From NCBI GenBank assembly GCA_018881555.1, contig JACAXG010000012.1, positions 11,442,181-11,506,180 of the forward strand: a stretch of DNA of 64,000 bases. Direction: 5' to 3'. Positions 49,630-62,775 of this stretch are shown in pieces. Positions within the stretch are counted from its first letter, which is position 1. Each line of letters opens with the position of its first letter. The notes beneath the pieces were generated by a model, which ran no database searches, was not told the origin of the DNA, and worked only from the letters and a program-made list of their open reading frames with translations. The position numbers and the translations under genes are program-made. Source of the DNA: Amblyornis subalaris. Lineage: Eukaryota > Chordata > Aves > Passeriformes > Ptilonorhynchidae.

Positions 49630-52340
49630 ATTACTGTTGTGAGTGGCAAACAGTCACTGTACTGAACAGCTGTATTAGCCTCTGGTTGTCCATTGCAGCA
49701 GCATCAAGCCTTTGTGTCTAAGTAGTGTGGTGATGCACCTCCAAAAGAACATTCCCAGCTCTCCAAAAGGAAGAAGATGTGTTCCCCTGCCCTGGCCATA
49801 ACATCTCCTGGCTGGCTTGAGGGAAGGTGACAGCCAGGCCCCCAGGATCAGAGGGATTCTTTCCTGGTCTTCAAAGGGTACTTGCCTTACAAAACCCTTT
49901 TCAAAGGAAAAAGTTGGCTAAATATATTGAGCAATGAACTTTATTCTATTTGCCTCTTTACTGTACATCTGCAAAAAAAGGAAAAAATATAGATTATTTC
50001 TGTAAGAATATCCATTGACTTGAGTGTCGATGAATTTGCTGATTGAAATGTGCTTCAGGAGAGGTACTAAAGATATATTAAAACTCCACAGAAATACATA
50101 GTTTTTCTGTGTTCTTAATTTTCCATAAGAGGGACAATTCCTTGTTCAATTGCTTCAAAAAAATTGAAAGAGAAATTATTTTCTAGTACAATCTGTAAGA
50201 CTTTTCCTAAAGGAATGGAGGCAAAAAAGCAGTTGTAGTAGCTTTGTATGTGGTACATAACTGACCTGAGGGAAAGCAGCCTGACAGAAACCTCTCATGG
50301 GGACTAACTATCCATATAAATTCCCATGTTTGAGTTGATGTTTGCAGACAAGCAAAGGCTTATGTCAAAGTTCTGAAGGCCAAATTAAGACAAAGTTTTT
50401 CTAGGTTTCTTCGAAGAGCAAAGCATTTTGGACTATCTTTTGGTTCCTGTAACTCAAGTCTCCTTGACAGCCTATTATTTGTTCAGTCATTACATTCTCT
50501 TGATTCTTTCTGACAAAGTTATTAACACCCCACTGGGACCACAGCCAAAAAAGCATTCACCTTTATACAAAGGGCCAAATCCTGATAAAGAATGCACAGC
50601 TGGAGTAAATGCACTGCTTGGTCAGAAAATAGAGCTAAATGGAGATTTCTACTGCACCTTGTCACTGCTGGTGCAAATCCAAGCCACGGGAACTACAGGA
50701 TATAGGGAGAAATAAAATACACAGCTCAGCAGCACAGGTTTCTCCCCACACGAGCACTCCTGTACAAATAGCCACAGTAGAGCTTAGATTCATTATACAG
50801 AGGTGTGCTATTATTTTCCCTTTATTGGCTCTCTATTGTCTATTCCTCCATCCATAAGGAAGCCAGTATTTCTTTGTTTTTATCTTGTTCACAGTTGCAA
50901 TGGGAACAACTAATCCTTGTTCAACAGTGGATGCAGTATAGTCAGTCAAAGCACCAATTTTTTTTTGTATGCTTACTACTCATTACTTTTGATATGCTTA
51001 TTGCTTTTTATTTTATTGTAATTATTGCTCAATTTTCACAGTTTTTATTTTAGTGATCCGGGGTTCCTTCTTTCGCATGTCCAAAGCGCTGAGTTCCCAG
51101 CCAGCCTTCATTGTGCACTATATTTAGACCTGTTANGGTGTATCAAAACTGATACCAGCAGTGTGCATCCTCTTATCAATTTCTGAAGAATTCAGAGTAA
51201 CTCCTGGAGATGAATGTGGTGATCTTTGATATCCATTCCATAGCTATATTTAATGATTATAGGTGCCTTGCCATTTCTCTCATGTCTACAATGGGTACAC
51301 CAACACATCAAGTGCTATCCAAACACAGCATAACTTGTGCTGTGATTCCATCTTAGTGTAAGCAGCAAACCTACTTCTTTGCTGCAGCACACCCATACTT
51401 TTTAATCAATTGTGGCCCCATTATTAAANAGCTGGTCTATAATTGGTTTATTTATCTATATGCATATAGAACTGCATACATATGTCTGTACATACATGCA
51501 AACACACATCTCACAAACCAAGGAACAACTGAACATGGTNAGTCCCTTAAGAGGCAACTGCTGAGAGTGAAGGAAGTGAGAGAAGAAAGGAAATGAAGTT
51601 ATTTAATTTTACTGGATCCTTGTTTTACAAGGTCCCATAATAACATGGAAACATTCCCTATTACTCACACAGAAGTGGTAGTTTTGGTGAGTGCAAATTC
51701 CAAGCTTTCCACCACTGAGACAGAACTCTAAAACTGTCACTTTCCTTTTCACAGGGTAAAATTCCTCTGCTGNACATTTTAAGAAATATGATTCACCTTG
51801 TAAAAGGCAACAATCCGTCAGCTCTAGGTTCAGGTACCTGCTTATCTCAACTGCTAGTGATTTTCTCCAAGTACAGGAGAGCGGACAGATAAGGAGGAGT
51901 GTCAGAGTACTGAAAATACACCATCATCTTCTGCTGAGCCATACAAACTAGAAACACGTGCTCTTTTAACCTGAAGCCAGCATTACATTGGCCATTAGGA
52001 AAATAGGCTTTTAAATTGAAGGACTGCTGTTGGTTACTGATTACTTTGTGAACAAGACTATTTAATGGACTCTAATTTCCTGTAACTAATTCATTCTTTG
52101 GGATCGGGAAGTAATTTTGGAACAATGCAACAGGTGATGTTAATAACTATCAAAGCATTTACTCTCTCTATAAAATCAAAATCTCTAAATCAAGATACAT
52201 AGTTTTCTCTTTTTGTCTTTCCTCACTTAATCCCTAAAATACGTTACAAAATAAGGTAGTACAGTTACTGAAATAAAATAGCAGGAGATGGAGATAAATT
52301 GAAATGCAGAATAAATAATTGATGAAATGAGTATTTTTCT
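49630..52340. other. Unique non-coding sequence
   Basis: No gene or further repeat family is recognised. Between 49740 and 49910 the sequence is less AT-rich and could contain more of an old repeat, but it could not be assigned. Ns at 51136, 51429, 51540 and 51773. Confidence 0.6.
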
Positions 52341-52345
52341 TCCTG

Positions 52346-52526
52346 TGCATTGGAACAGGCTGCCCACNGTAGTGGTGGAGTCACCATCCCTGGAGTAATT
52401 TAAAAGATGTCTAGATGTGGGCCTTAGAGACACAGTTTAGTGGTGGACTTGGCACCACTAGGTAAACAGTTGGACTTGATCTTAGAGGTCTTTTCCAACC
52501 CAAAACAGTTCTATGATTCTGTGTTC
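52346..52526 (+). mobile_element. CR1 LINE 3' end
   Basis: Reading on the plus strand, the segment passes through TTGGAACAGGCTGCCCAC, GTGGTGGAGTCACCATCCCT, TTTAGTGGTGGACTTGG, AGAGGTCTTTTCCAACCC and ends in TCTATGATTCTGTG. That is the order of the terminal 180 bases or so of bird CR1, including part of the octamer tail. It is strongly 5'-truncated, as most CR1 copies are, so no reverse transcriptase sequence remains. An N lies at 52369. Confidence 0.95.
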
Positions 52527-52529
52527 CAA

Positions 52530-55500
52530 GGTGCTGTCAAATATTGCGGCTTTGTCGATGATGTTCCCTAGTCCATGCTTGGATGTAAAACAGAGGAGGT
52601 GCGGTTCAGTTCAGAGCACAAGTGTTCACTGGGATTTTGACAGTTTTGCTTCCTTGCACATCAGATAGGGTTCTCCATTCAGTAAGAAACAATAGAAGTG
52701 AGATGTGGATGTTGTAGCTAAAGTAAAATCCAGCCCACAGGACTTTGTACAGCCAGCACGCACAGCAGCCAGGGAGGCCACTCCTGTTTACCTGCATTGC
52801 TTTAAAACTGCATGTGTTGCACAGTACAGGTTAATATACAGAGTTTTTCCTGCACCTACAATTTGGTCATTCTATGTGATGCAGAAACCTTTCCTTGCAT
52901 CCAATAAATGCCCACACCTTCACAGCTGTCCATCAGCTGAACCCCAGTGGGATTCTGTGCAGAGGTGAAGTGCAAGGTTCTGGCTGCTGCTGGCAAATCT
53001 CTCCTTGAGTCAGGCTAAGCCATTTCTCAAGGCCCTCTGTCTTTCCACAAGTGAAGAGTTTCAGCCAACAGTTCAGTAGCAAAGTAAGAACGAGAAACCA
53101 CCAAAGGCAGTAATGCAAAAAACATTGGCTGTTTATGATTCCCTTTTCCAAGTCCCTCTTTCTGGCACTCTGTTGTGTTTATGTGCTAGGTAACAAAATG
53201 ATCTGCTCTTCTCTATATAAAATCAGCTATTTTGTGTTTTCTAGGCCAATTCATATATTTTTGTTGATTATATCTGTGACTCTAACAATGACACTATTTG
53301 CAGAAATCAAAGCAGAACGTGGAAATAGCTGTAATCTTTATAAGTAAAGTAATTCCAAAGAAAAAGGTACATACTGTTCCAGTTATTGAAGATTTATTTT
53401 TAANGCCTCTCATTGATATTTATTTGAATTAGAATGATGTGGCAAAAATCTAGACAAAATATGAAATATGATAACTATTATAGTCCTTATTAATATTTCA
53501 TATTTTAATGTGTAGCTACAGTCACAAATAAAAATATTATTCTCTCATTCAGTTCTCACAGCTTGTATTATTTTTATGAAAACTAGATTCTCATTATACT
53601 TGCTGGTTTTAATCAGTAACGTCATTTCCCTCTCTGTGCCAGGCAGTTTGTGAAAAATGAGGCATTTCCTGTGGAACTTCCAGTTATAACACTTAGAATC
53701 AAAACCCCGTACCCTAATTTCATAGAGAACAAACACTCAAACTTATTCCCAGAAACAGTCTGGCAGAAGTCTGTCTTTTTTTGATCTCGGATGTGTATAG
53801 TCCCAACTAAAAACTGTTGGACTTGTGCAGTTCAAAGCAGAAGCAAAGGCAAACAATTTTTACAAGGATTTTGAATGGCTTTAATGAAAGGTAAGAAGGT
53901 TGTTTTGTTTTTCTTTTTTTTCAAAAATTATTTTCCCTTTCCTACACTGCTTTTGAAATCAGAAAAACTCGAAGCCAGCGAAAAAACTTACACTACAAAT
54001 GAGAGAAACATCCACAAAAGACATTTGTGAACAGAGGCAACAGAATGAGGATGTGTGTGAGTGGCACACAATCTTTACTGGATATTGAAGCAAATATTCT
54101 GTTTGCAGAAACCACAAATAAAAGAAATCAGACATAGCTTGGATAACAGCCAAGGGCCCAGCATTGTGAGGGCCACAGGTTGTAAGCAGCTCTGACACCA
54201 TGATCACCTTCACAAATAGGACATAAATCAAGATGTATTAAGATGACAATATTTTCTGCAAAGCAGTACTTTTAATAACCACTCCACAGTAATTTAAGAT
54301 TATCATATTACTGCATGAAATACAAACAGGTAAAATAATCACTGTTTGAAGATTAAACAAGTGGAAGACTCTTCTAGTTCATGTTAGTTTTTCCTCTTCA
54401 CTAGATATTGCTACTCCTGTTAAGTTTGTTTCTGGCAAATGTAAAGTAGCTCACTTGAATAACTACTGTATTTCCAAGAGGTCCCTGCATACATCAAGTG
54501 CTCTTGAAAATCTAGGCTTAATTGTGAATTTTATGCATTCAGAAATTTAGTGGTGACCAGCGAGACAGTTCTGGCAGTAACAAGGTGAGTAATAGAGATT
54601 GTATTTAAAAATGGGAAAGTTNTGTGCATAGGCAAGTTTCCCAAAGTACAGAATCAGTATTTGCCAACTGTTTTGTTTCAGATGTTAGATATTTCCTAGG
54701 GAGAGCATAAAAACTCGGTAATAGATGATCACTTTAGTGACTACTGGGAAAAGAAAGCATTTTATGGCAACTGCTATAGNTGCTCCAATACACTTTAATC
54801 TCCNACCTGAAATACAGCTGGTACTTCAGAGCAAACAAAAGAGGCTTCTAGAGGACCAAGGATCAAATTTCTTGCTGTTCTGCATCTTGTATCATCATTT
54901 ACCATTGTGAAAAGAGGAATAAATCATGTGCTTTTCAGACCTGATTGTACTGTGTACCCACTTTACAAAAGGAAGCAGGATGACACAGGTAGGAAGACAA
55001 TGGGGAATATGCCCACAGGGATTTATGTTTGCACTGTTAGGCAGTTTGGATTTTGAGCTCTCATGATTTTCCCTTTGGACAGAACGATACTCAGGGAAGA
55101 CAGTTTATGCACATGTAAGAGAAACCAATACATTATTTAACAATTCTGTGTTGCCATGTGCTGACGGTTGTTTACAAAAATATGCTATATACTGAGAAAC
55201 TAAATAATTTAGGATGGCTATCCTGTTCCCATATACACATATAGTAAACCAAATAGGAAAACTGTGTTTGCTGCCCTTGTCAGTAAAAATCAGTAAATGA
55301 GATTTTCAGTGATGTATAGAGGCAATATAGCAGAAAACGAAAAGTTATGAACACTAAAGTAACAAAGTTTTGCAATGTATATTACATGATAGTAGATTAA
55401 TAGATAAGTAATACTACTGACACCATTGGACCTTTATCCTGGATTTTTCAAAAGCACTATATGTGAATGTATACCTTAAGTGTATATGGAAGAAAAAAAA

Positions 55501-57175
55501 TCTATATTAGCTATACCATTTCGGGTTTTTATAACAAATGACAGAATATTCAAACTCCTAATATTGCTTATACACTAGCTGCTAGAAACCCAGACTGCCA
55601 TTTCAGATGCAGCAAATTTAAGTTATTAAATGTCATCCCTGCACTGGTACACAAAACAAAATATGACAGACATGCAAGTGCCAAACCAGATTTGTGCAGT
55701 CTGTTGGTAATCTGGTTTGAGGTGTAGATTGTAAGACACCAGCATTTAAGTCTGTTCTGCATTTCAGGGTTCATAATATTTATGTTTCAATACACTCAGT
55801 GCCTAGGGAACTCAGTTCCAAGGGAACTTCTAGTTCCTGTGAGAGGAGCCAAGTTTCCAAAATCCTGCTCTGAGAATCATAAACTCCTATTGGCCATGCA
55901 GTATGTTCAGATCCTGCAAAGAGCTCCTCCACAGGATCAGCTTTAAAGGTCAGTGGCATTGCAGAGACAATTCATGAGCATCGCCTTTTCTCATGTCCAG
56001 CTGAATGTTTCTTACAGTTGTTCCTAGACTTAAAATTTCCAATGGCAGAACTGGTTGACGCTCATGCTTTCCCATTGGACTAGGAAAAGTGACATTTTTC
56101 ACCAGCGAAGATATTTTCATTGCTGGATGAAGACACGACATTTCCAGTACTTCTAATGGAAGAATAGTAGCAGAACTAGCAAAATCTATAACATCAACAG
56201 GTGTATGTTAATGATACTGCATCACATTTTTCTGGAAGCTGTATTTTTGTATGGAGAATTTAAAGGCTTTTTAATTAACATATATATTGCTAAATATGCT
56301 GAAGAATTAAAACGTATGTTTACAATAAAAGATAAGAATGCATAATTTACCTAATAGATGAAACAATGTGAATCAACCTGATAACAATTCCTGATTTTAA
56401 ATTTTTTTCCTTCATAAAATTTTCTCTACAATTGGATTTTAAAACTATAAAATTCCCTCTCCCTACAAATTAAGGCAATGTAGACCCCTGAGAGGGCTGG
56501 TACAGCTTTCTCCCCCATAGCCAATATTTCCATTCTGTACTGCAGTGGGGATTTCTAAACAGAAAGGGAAGCAAACTTCAAGGAAGATTCAAGCGTGGTT
56601 AATATTGTCATTCTCGAGTCACTGAGGAAACATTCAAACTGCAGTTTGCTTAAATGAAACTATTTGGTGGCAATGTTTGAACTGCATCACCTCTTTATCA
56701 TGCTCAGTGGCTGGAGTATTCGTGGGGTAATATCTCCTTAATCATTTGCTTCAAGATAACAAGTATTCCACTTGGCAGCGTAAAACGGAAATAAAATAAA
56801 ACCTGAAATAGGTGATTTTGAGGTCACAATTGTCAAACTGAAAAATGTCTGACATATTTGTTGGGTAACAGGAATGAGGGAAAGAGGGTACAGATGTCTT
56901 GCAAGGCAGAAAAGATAATGAATAGTGAAAGACTGTGATGATTGTCACTCAAGTAGTTTTTAGTAATGAGATTCAGCCTGTGTGTTCCTAGCAACAGATG
57001 CTCTCGAAGCCCCTGTCACGAATGACCTTTAAGCACAGTATTTGTTGCAAAGAACCACAATATTAACTGCCTCTTCACACATTCAGGTATCCTGCATAAC
57101 GCTTATGTTCTGCAGAACAATGAGATTTCAGGTTTTATTGCTTAAAATCTTCCCCTCTTGTTTCCCCCTCCAAGG
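52530..57175. other. Unique AT-rich non-coding sequence
   Basis: About 4.6 kb without a recognisable gene, RNA gene or mobile element. A pair of short palindromic words at 55805-55838 is reported as a finding. Ns at 53404, 54622, 54780 and 54804. Confidence 0.62.
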
Positions 57176-57179
57176 ACCG

Positions 57180-57415
57180 TAAGAAAATAAACAGGCTGGA
57201 GCATGAGAAAAGGTTTGCTGTTATGGTGGAATACAAGCACTAATGTTTGTTTGTCCCAATATCTGGAGAAAAAACAGCTGTGCAAAACATGGGCAGCTAT
57301 TTAGCAGGTTGAAAGATTTTTTTGCCATTAGCATCATTCAGCTGTTTAAGCAGGAGGGAAAAGGGTTCCTCTTTAACCCTTCAAGTTAAAAAATCTTTCC
57401 TGCTGCAACAACACC
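57180..57415. promoter_or_regulatory. Possible conserved non-coding element
   Basis: High-complexity sequence with CAGCTG E-box words at about 57279 and 57340 and no repeat signature; it reads like vertebrate conserved non-coding DNA. The evidence is texture only. Confidence 0.22.
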
Positions 57416-57424
57416 AACAGAANG

Positions 57425-60400
57425 GATGAAAAATACAATAGATATAAAAGAAAACTTATTTTTGCCTGTCAGACAACCAGCTAGAAATTTGAGATAACGA
57501 ACACAGCAACAAAGGCTGTTTCTGCTCATCCTTTCCCTACCCACCCACTCTCTCCCTTCTTATAGAGAGTAAGGTGCTAGAAAATAAGAAATCACATCAA
57601 ATTCAAAGCCTGGTCCTGCATTTCTGGCCCCCACCAACACTAATGCAAGATAAAACAGGGCCCAAACATTCTTAATTTACTGACTTAATATAATTTTATA
57701 TATATATGACTTGATATCACTTTTGAACATAGCTGTAGTAAGTATAAACTAGATAATTTTCTTTCCTTTTTTCGTCTAAGAAAACTTCCGCATAAAACAC
57801 AAGCAAATTTCAGAAATCTTTGCACCCTCTTTCCGAAACTACTTCTTCTTCCTTCATGTACCCTGAAGAGCATCAGGAACTCCTGTGGATTTGTCTGGAA
57901 CTAATTGCATATATTATATCACAGACACAATTTCTACACCAGATAAATCCCTCTAGCTAGGCGTACTACCATTTTTAACTGAATTTGTTTATCCTGAGGA
58001 GTCACTGTCATGTGTGTAGTCACTCTNTTTCCAGAGCTGGTATTCCATAAATTACAAAACTCTAATTGGAGTGTTGTATATCGAAATGAAAATAGTAGCA
58101 CTATCAGTGAAACAACGAAAGGACAGGTAAGCGAACGAAAAGAAAATCTCCAAACAACCCTTTCTAATGTCTCCACTTGCTTTTGTCTGGGTGGCCAAAT
58201 GGAAAAATGAAACAAGTTTTATGATTTATTAGTTTGGACTCTCATATAGGGGCTGTAGAAGTAACAGGAATATTTATTAATGTTTGAAAAGAGTGTAATT
58301 TAATATTGATTCTTCTTTCTCAACCTTGTTTAGCTACTGGCATGCAAAGACTATAAAAATATAAGAAATATTTATAATATTTATTACTTCAACACTCACA
58401 ATTGCAGCATTCTTTTGGTGTATATAACCTACTGAATTAATTCTTTCTTCTCTTTGGTTGATAATTGGAATTTATGTTCTTGTTGTGAAAACTCACATAT
58501 TCTCATTTTACTTACCAACTCAGATTAATACTACAAGAACTCAGATACTCTGTGCAAAGATCCATGCTTGACAAATTAATCAAGAAAAGAGTTTCCTATT
58601 ATTATTGTTCTGTATTTTGAACAGGTGTTAGCTAAACTTTTTCGTTTTTTTTTTCATTTTCTCCTCTGGTTTTTGCTTTGAAGCCCTGAGCCTGTGGTAG
58701 AGCCTTTCTTTGCACCAGGAAGGGCCTCCTGGATTTACGTTCTTGAGTTTCCTCTTTACATATCATTAATCAGATTATTGCCTTCTCTGAACTTTTGGGT
58801 GTTAATAAATTGAAGAGAGTTTTGTAGCTATGGGAACAGTGGAAGAAATAGAAAATACATTTAACAGAAGGAATGAAGGTACTTGAGCAGTTTTGTTAAT
58901 CAAAGAGCCTGTTACAGAATTATGACAGTAAGGATAACTAGCCATAATGTGATTTATCATAGACTGCATTTGATTTTCCCTCGATGTTCATTTAAAAAAT
59001 TGTTTTTCTGTAGAAGCCTTTACCTGAAAGAAAGAAAACATAATTTGGGGCAGTTCTATGTCCTGTGCGATAGGGGATCACCACAACTGTTTTACATTAT
59101 CTGCCTTTTATACATTATGAATCACCACAATGTTTGAATACTTTATTTTCCTGATGGTCTGGGAATTAACAGGATGTGCACATTTGCCCTTGGGTTTGTT
59201 ATTTCATGCTCTTGCCTACCATTNGCGTGTATATTTTCATTTTATTTGCTCCTGTCAGTTCCTTACACAGGAAACCAGTCTGTTTGAAGGAATGCAAAAT
59301 GGTGGCCTGGCCAATTCCAAAGTGAACTGTGTCGTGATACCAGTTTAATAATGCATGAATGAATCCCCACAAGCCATAATTCACTGCTAGTACTATTTAT
59401 TTCTTTATCATGTGTCAATTCCCTTTCCTGTCAGGATATCAAATGGCTACAAAGTGCAGTGTGCTGTTTTCCTTATCTTTGAGCTAAATGTTCCATTATA
59501 TCNCATTTTAGGCTTTTAAGATTGCATAATGAAGCACACATAAAATCTAAGTGGTCTCGAGTAGTATATCCATGATGCAATATGTTAGAGAGGGATTCAG
59601 CACCAGGACTGACTGTTGCACTGTAGCTGGATCTGTGCGGTGGGAAGACACATGACTCCAATCATTCCGTCATTAGAATAGCAGATACTCTGCTCTTGGT
59701 TTACTATAGGATTTCAGGGAGATTTATATACATCCATAGACATCTAAAGTTCAAGGAACTTAATTGGGCTGAGAGAGAGTCTTTGCAACTCTGGGATTCA
59801 CCGTGAGAAACTGTTTTCTGGCTTAAGCCACTGTGTGTGCTTGCTCTAAATGCTTTGGGCTTAACCTTTGAATTTTTACAGCATGAGAAGGTTAATCTCT
59901 TTCTCTTACAGTATTCTTCCTTAAATGGGAGCTGCCACATTGAAGATGTGGCATATTTTAATCTTACTGTTCATTTGGATTTCTGCATCAGATCTGAAAC
60001 TCTAAATTTTTAAATCAGAATGGCTCATGTGGCATTAGTGTAGCTATAAAATAAAAATACTTTTCTTTTTTTGTGAAACAAGTGGAGTAAGAAATGGATT
60101 CACTGTCTAAGACGCCTCCCAGAAACATGTATTTGAGCTGCCAGCTTTATACGCTATTTTATGTATTTTGCATTTCAACTAACAATGGCATATCTGTTAT
60201 ATCATTGTTCTTAAAATAAACAATCTAATAATAAGTGTTCCTCCACAGTATGCCACCGAGCAGACGCTTCAAAGAACAGCAGCAATTCAAATGAAAACAA
60301 AATAGAAACCCTAAAAGGTCACATCACTTTTGGATATTTTGGGTGTCAAAATTCAGCTGAGCATAAATATTAAAACTTAAATGTGTCAGTTGTTAGGAAA

Positions 60401-61735
60401 ACTCCCAGAACCTGCAAAAATATCTGAGTCACTTAACCATTTCTGACTGTGCAATGAACTACAGTATGCATCAAAAGAGTACACTGAAAATTATTATTAC
60501 ATTTGAATTGAATTTCATTTAAGGTATACAGATTCATTCTGCCAAAAAATAACCCAAAACACAAAACAGTGATTAAAAATAAAATCTCATTTAAAATGTG
60601 ACTTTTTAAAGGATATAGTTCTCTACAAATCCCAAAGCTACAACTGTGCACCGTGCAGGTACCTGCAGGCACTGCAGCCAACATGTGGGGTTCCAGCTCC
60701 AGTTTGGGCCTCTCAGGCACCACTGTAATTTCCTATGAAACATTTATGTCTCCTGCCCGTTCCCCCCTAAACCCACAAATCTGCTTTTGCCTTATGGTCT
60801 GCCCTAAAACAACACCTCCTTTCTCTTTTTGCTGTGCTGACCTCTCNGAAGGATTAATTAGCAAAGGTGCAGCTGCAGAGCAGAGCACAGCAGTGATGCC
60901 ACTGCCTCAGGTGGGATCACCCCTTTGGATGTTGGCTTTACGATCTACTTAATAAAATATTTAAACACCTCATTTTTGTGCCCACAGGGAGCATGATTAT
61001 GACCACAGGCATAAAGTGTTACCTGGACAGCACAAAACAGAGACAGATGAGAGGGTCCACATGCAGACTGTCTTTCCCAAGTGTGCTCCAGGGGGAAATG
61101 TTGGTACTGACGCCTGAGACTGAGCATCTGTGGTTAGTGTTGAATGTGTCAACAACCCAAAGGTCTGCCATCTNAAACAAGACCAGTGCTGCTGGGGACA
61201 TAGCACTGAGCTCTTGACTCTGTTTTTTCATACACACAAAAATACCCTGATTGTTTCCCCCCATTAATCCTAACATGTTGAAATCTTATATCGCAGTAGA
61301 ATTAGCCTTCATTCACTTTTTTAGATTTTTATTTCTTGTTTGGAGGTATAACCCACTTAGTCTCAAGCTAGCAGAGGCTCGCAGTATCCTGAAAAAGTGA
61401 ACCTCAGAAAATACAAAGCTTAGCGACAGTTGGGATATCACACTTGCTAGGTTTGCACTTGGAAAAAACACAGTCACAGATTTCTGAAGAGGGAGCAAAT
61501 ATAAAAGACAGCAGACTACCTCAAGACACCAAGCTCCTTTTCAACTTCTTTCCTGTTATGAAAGATGACACAGCTACAGGATCACAAAGTAAAGCCAGTG
61601 ATGAGAGGCAGGAGCACCTGGATTTCCCTGTTGCACTGACTGGATGGGTGCAGGGAATTTGCTGCAGCATCTGCTCTAGGTTGTGCAGGTTGGGGAGCTC
61701 AGAGTACCGAAATTTTCACTTAATGTACACAAATA
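57425..61735. other. Unique non-coding sequence
   Basis: No gene or mobile element is recognised. A short TA run lies near 57697-57707. The interval 60640-60940 is GC-richer and includes a 14-base perfect palindrome, TGCAGGTACCTGCA, at 60654-60667; the frames there (60653-60952 and the overlapping minus-strand ones) show no known domain. Confidence 0.6.
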
Positions 61736-61739
61736 TAAT

Positions 61740-61960
61740 CGCACACCTTTTACATGAGTACCATTTGAGCTAACCCATTAGCTTTGTCTAAATTAGCCTG
61801 GCTGTTTATAAGATATTAAATGCACTACAAAGCCTAACATGTTTGTTATGCTCCATAATCAGAGCACCTGTTTAAAAGCCCACTGCAGCTGTACTTCCAG
61901 CAGATTACAGGCCATTAGGCAAGTTAGCAGTACCTTATTTTTACAACCTAATCTCTCTTC
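61740..61960. promoter_or_regulatory. Possible conserved non-coding element
   Basis: High-complexity sequence with AAATTAGCC (61790-61798), CATAATCAGA (61854-61863) and CCATTAG-type words at 61766 and 61912, suggestive of homeodomain sites. No repeat signature or open frame of note. Weak, by-eye evidence. Confidence 0.27.
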
Positions 61961-61964
61961 CTCT

Positions 61965-62214
61965 TTCACATTTGAATTTTAGAACCATAAAAATGAGATT
62001 CTTCCCCCTCCACACACTTTCCCCAAGTCCTTTAGAGATTGAGATGAGGAGAGTAATATTAATATTTATATAATGCTCAGATGTAACTTTCTGTTGCTAT
62101 GGTAAAATACTGTCATAAAATATTTCATTAACTTTTAATCCTATTTAACACCATTTTCCTCTCTTAAGACTACACTGAAACTGGATACTCATGGGACACA
62201 ATTTTGATGAGAGA
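61965..62214. other. AT-rich non-coding spacer
   Basis: Plain AT-rich sequence leading up to the CR1 tail; nothing else is recognisable. Confidence 0.7.
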
Positions 62215-62775
62215 CAGAATCATGGAATCACAGAATCATAGAATTGTTTAGGTTGGAAAAGAACTGTAAGGTCATCAAGTCCAACCATCAACCCAGCACT
62301 GCCAAGCTCACCTCTAAACCATGTCCCCAGATGCCACATTTACACATTTACCTGCAGGGATTTTGACTCCACCACTGCCTTGGGCAGCCTGTTTCAAGGC
62401 TTGACCATCCTTTCACTGAAGAAATTTTTTTTTAATATCCAACCTAAACCTCCCCTGGCACAATNTGAGGCCATTTCCTCTCATCCTCTCACTTGTTACT
62501 TGGGAAAAGAGACTCAGCCCCACCTGGCTACATCCTCATTTCAGGGAGAGCGATAAGGTTCCCCGAGACTCCTTTTCTCCAGACCCACTCCAGACTCCTT
62601 TTCTCCAGACCTTTTCTCCTTTTCTCCAAACACCCCCAGCTCTCCCAGCCACTCCTCATCACAGTTGTGCTCCAGACCTTTCACCAAATTTGTTTCCCTT
62701 CCTTGGACACAGTTCAGCACCTTGAAACCTTTCTTGAAATGAAGGGCCCAAAACTGAGCATGGAGATTCCAAAAT
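62215..62775 (-). mobile_element. CR1 LINE 3' region, 5'-truncated
   Basis: The element lies on the minus strand. At its low-coordinate end the reverse complement of the octamer tail is clear (CAGAATCA, TGGAATCA, CAGAATCA, TAGAAT from 62215). It is followed by GTTTAGGTTGGAAAAGA, TCAAGTCCAACCATCAACCC, CCAACCTAAACCTCCCCTGG, TGAGGCCATTTCCTCTCATC and GGGCCCAAAACTGAGCA. This is the 3' end of bird CR1, continuing into the 3' end of its coding part, too broken by stops and indels to encode anything. Similarity fades near 62775. A local pyrimidine expansion interrupts it at about 62567-62630. Confidence 0.96.
62567..62630. repeat. Local tandem expansion inside CR1
   Basis: GACTCCTTTTCTCCAGACC occurs at 62567-62585 and again at 62593-62611, 26 bases apart, and is followed by further TTTTCTCC copies to about 62628. 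Bird CR1 normally has one CTCCTTTTCTCC at this place, so extra units have arisen by local duplication after insertion or in the source copy. Confidence 0.85.

Noticed and set aside
49260..49721. 153-codon open frame on the plus strand
   Set aside because: It runs through a CR1 fragment, includes an N in the fourth codon and has no recognisable domain or splice context.
54535..54600. Exon-like donor AACAAG-GTGAGTAA
   Set aside because: A single good donor without a paired acceptor or coding frame is expected by chance many times in 64 kb.
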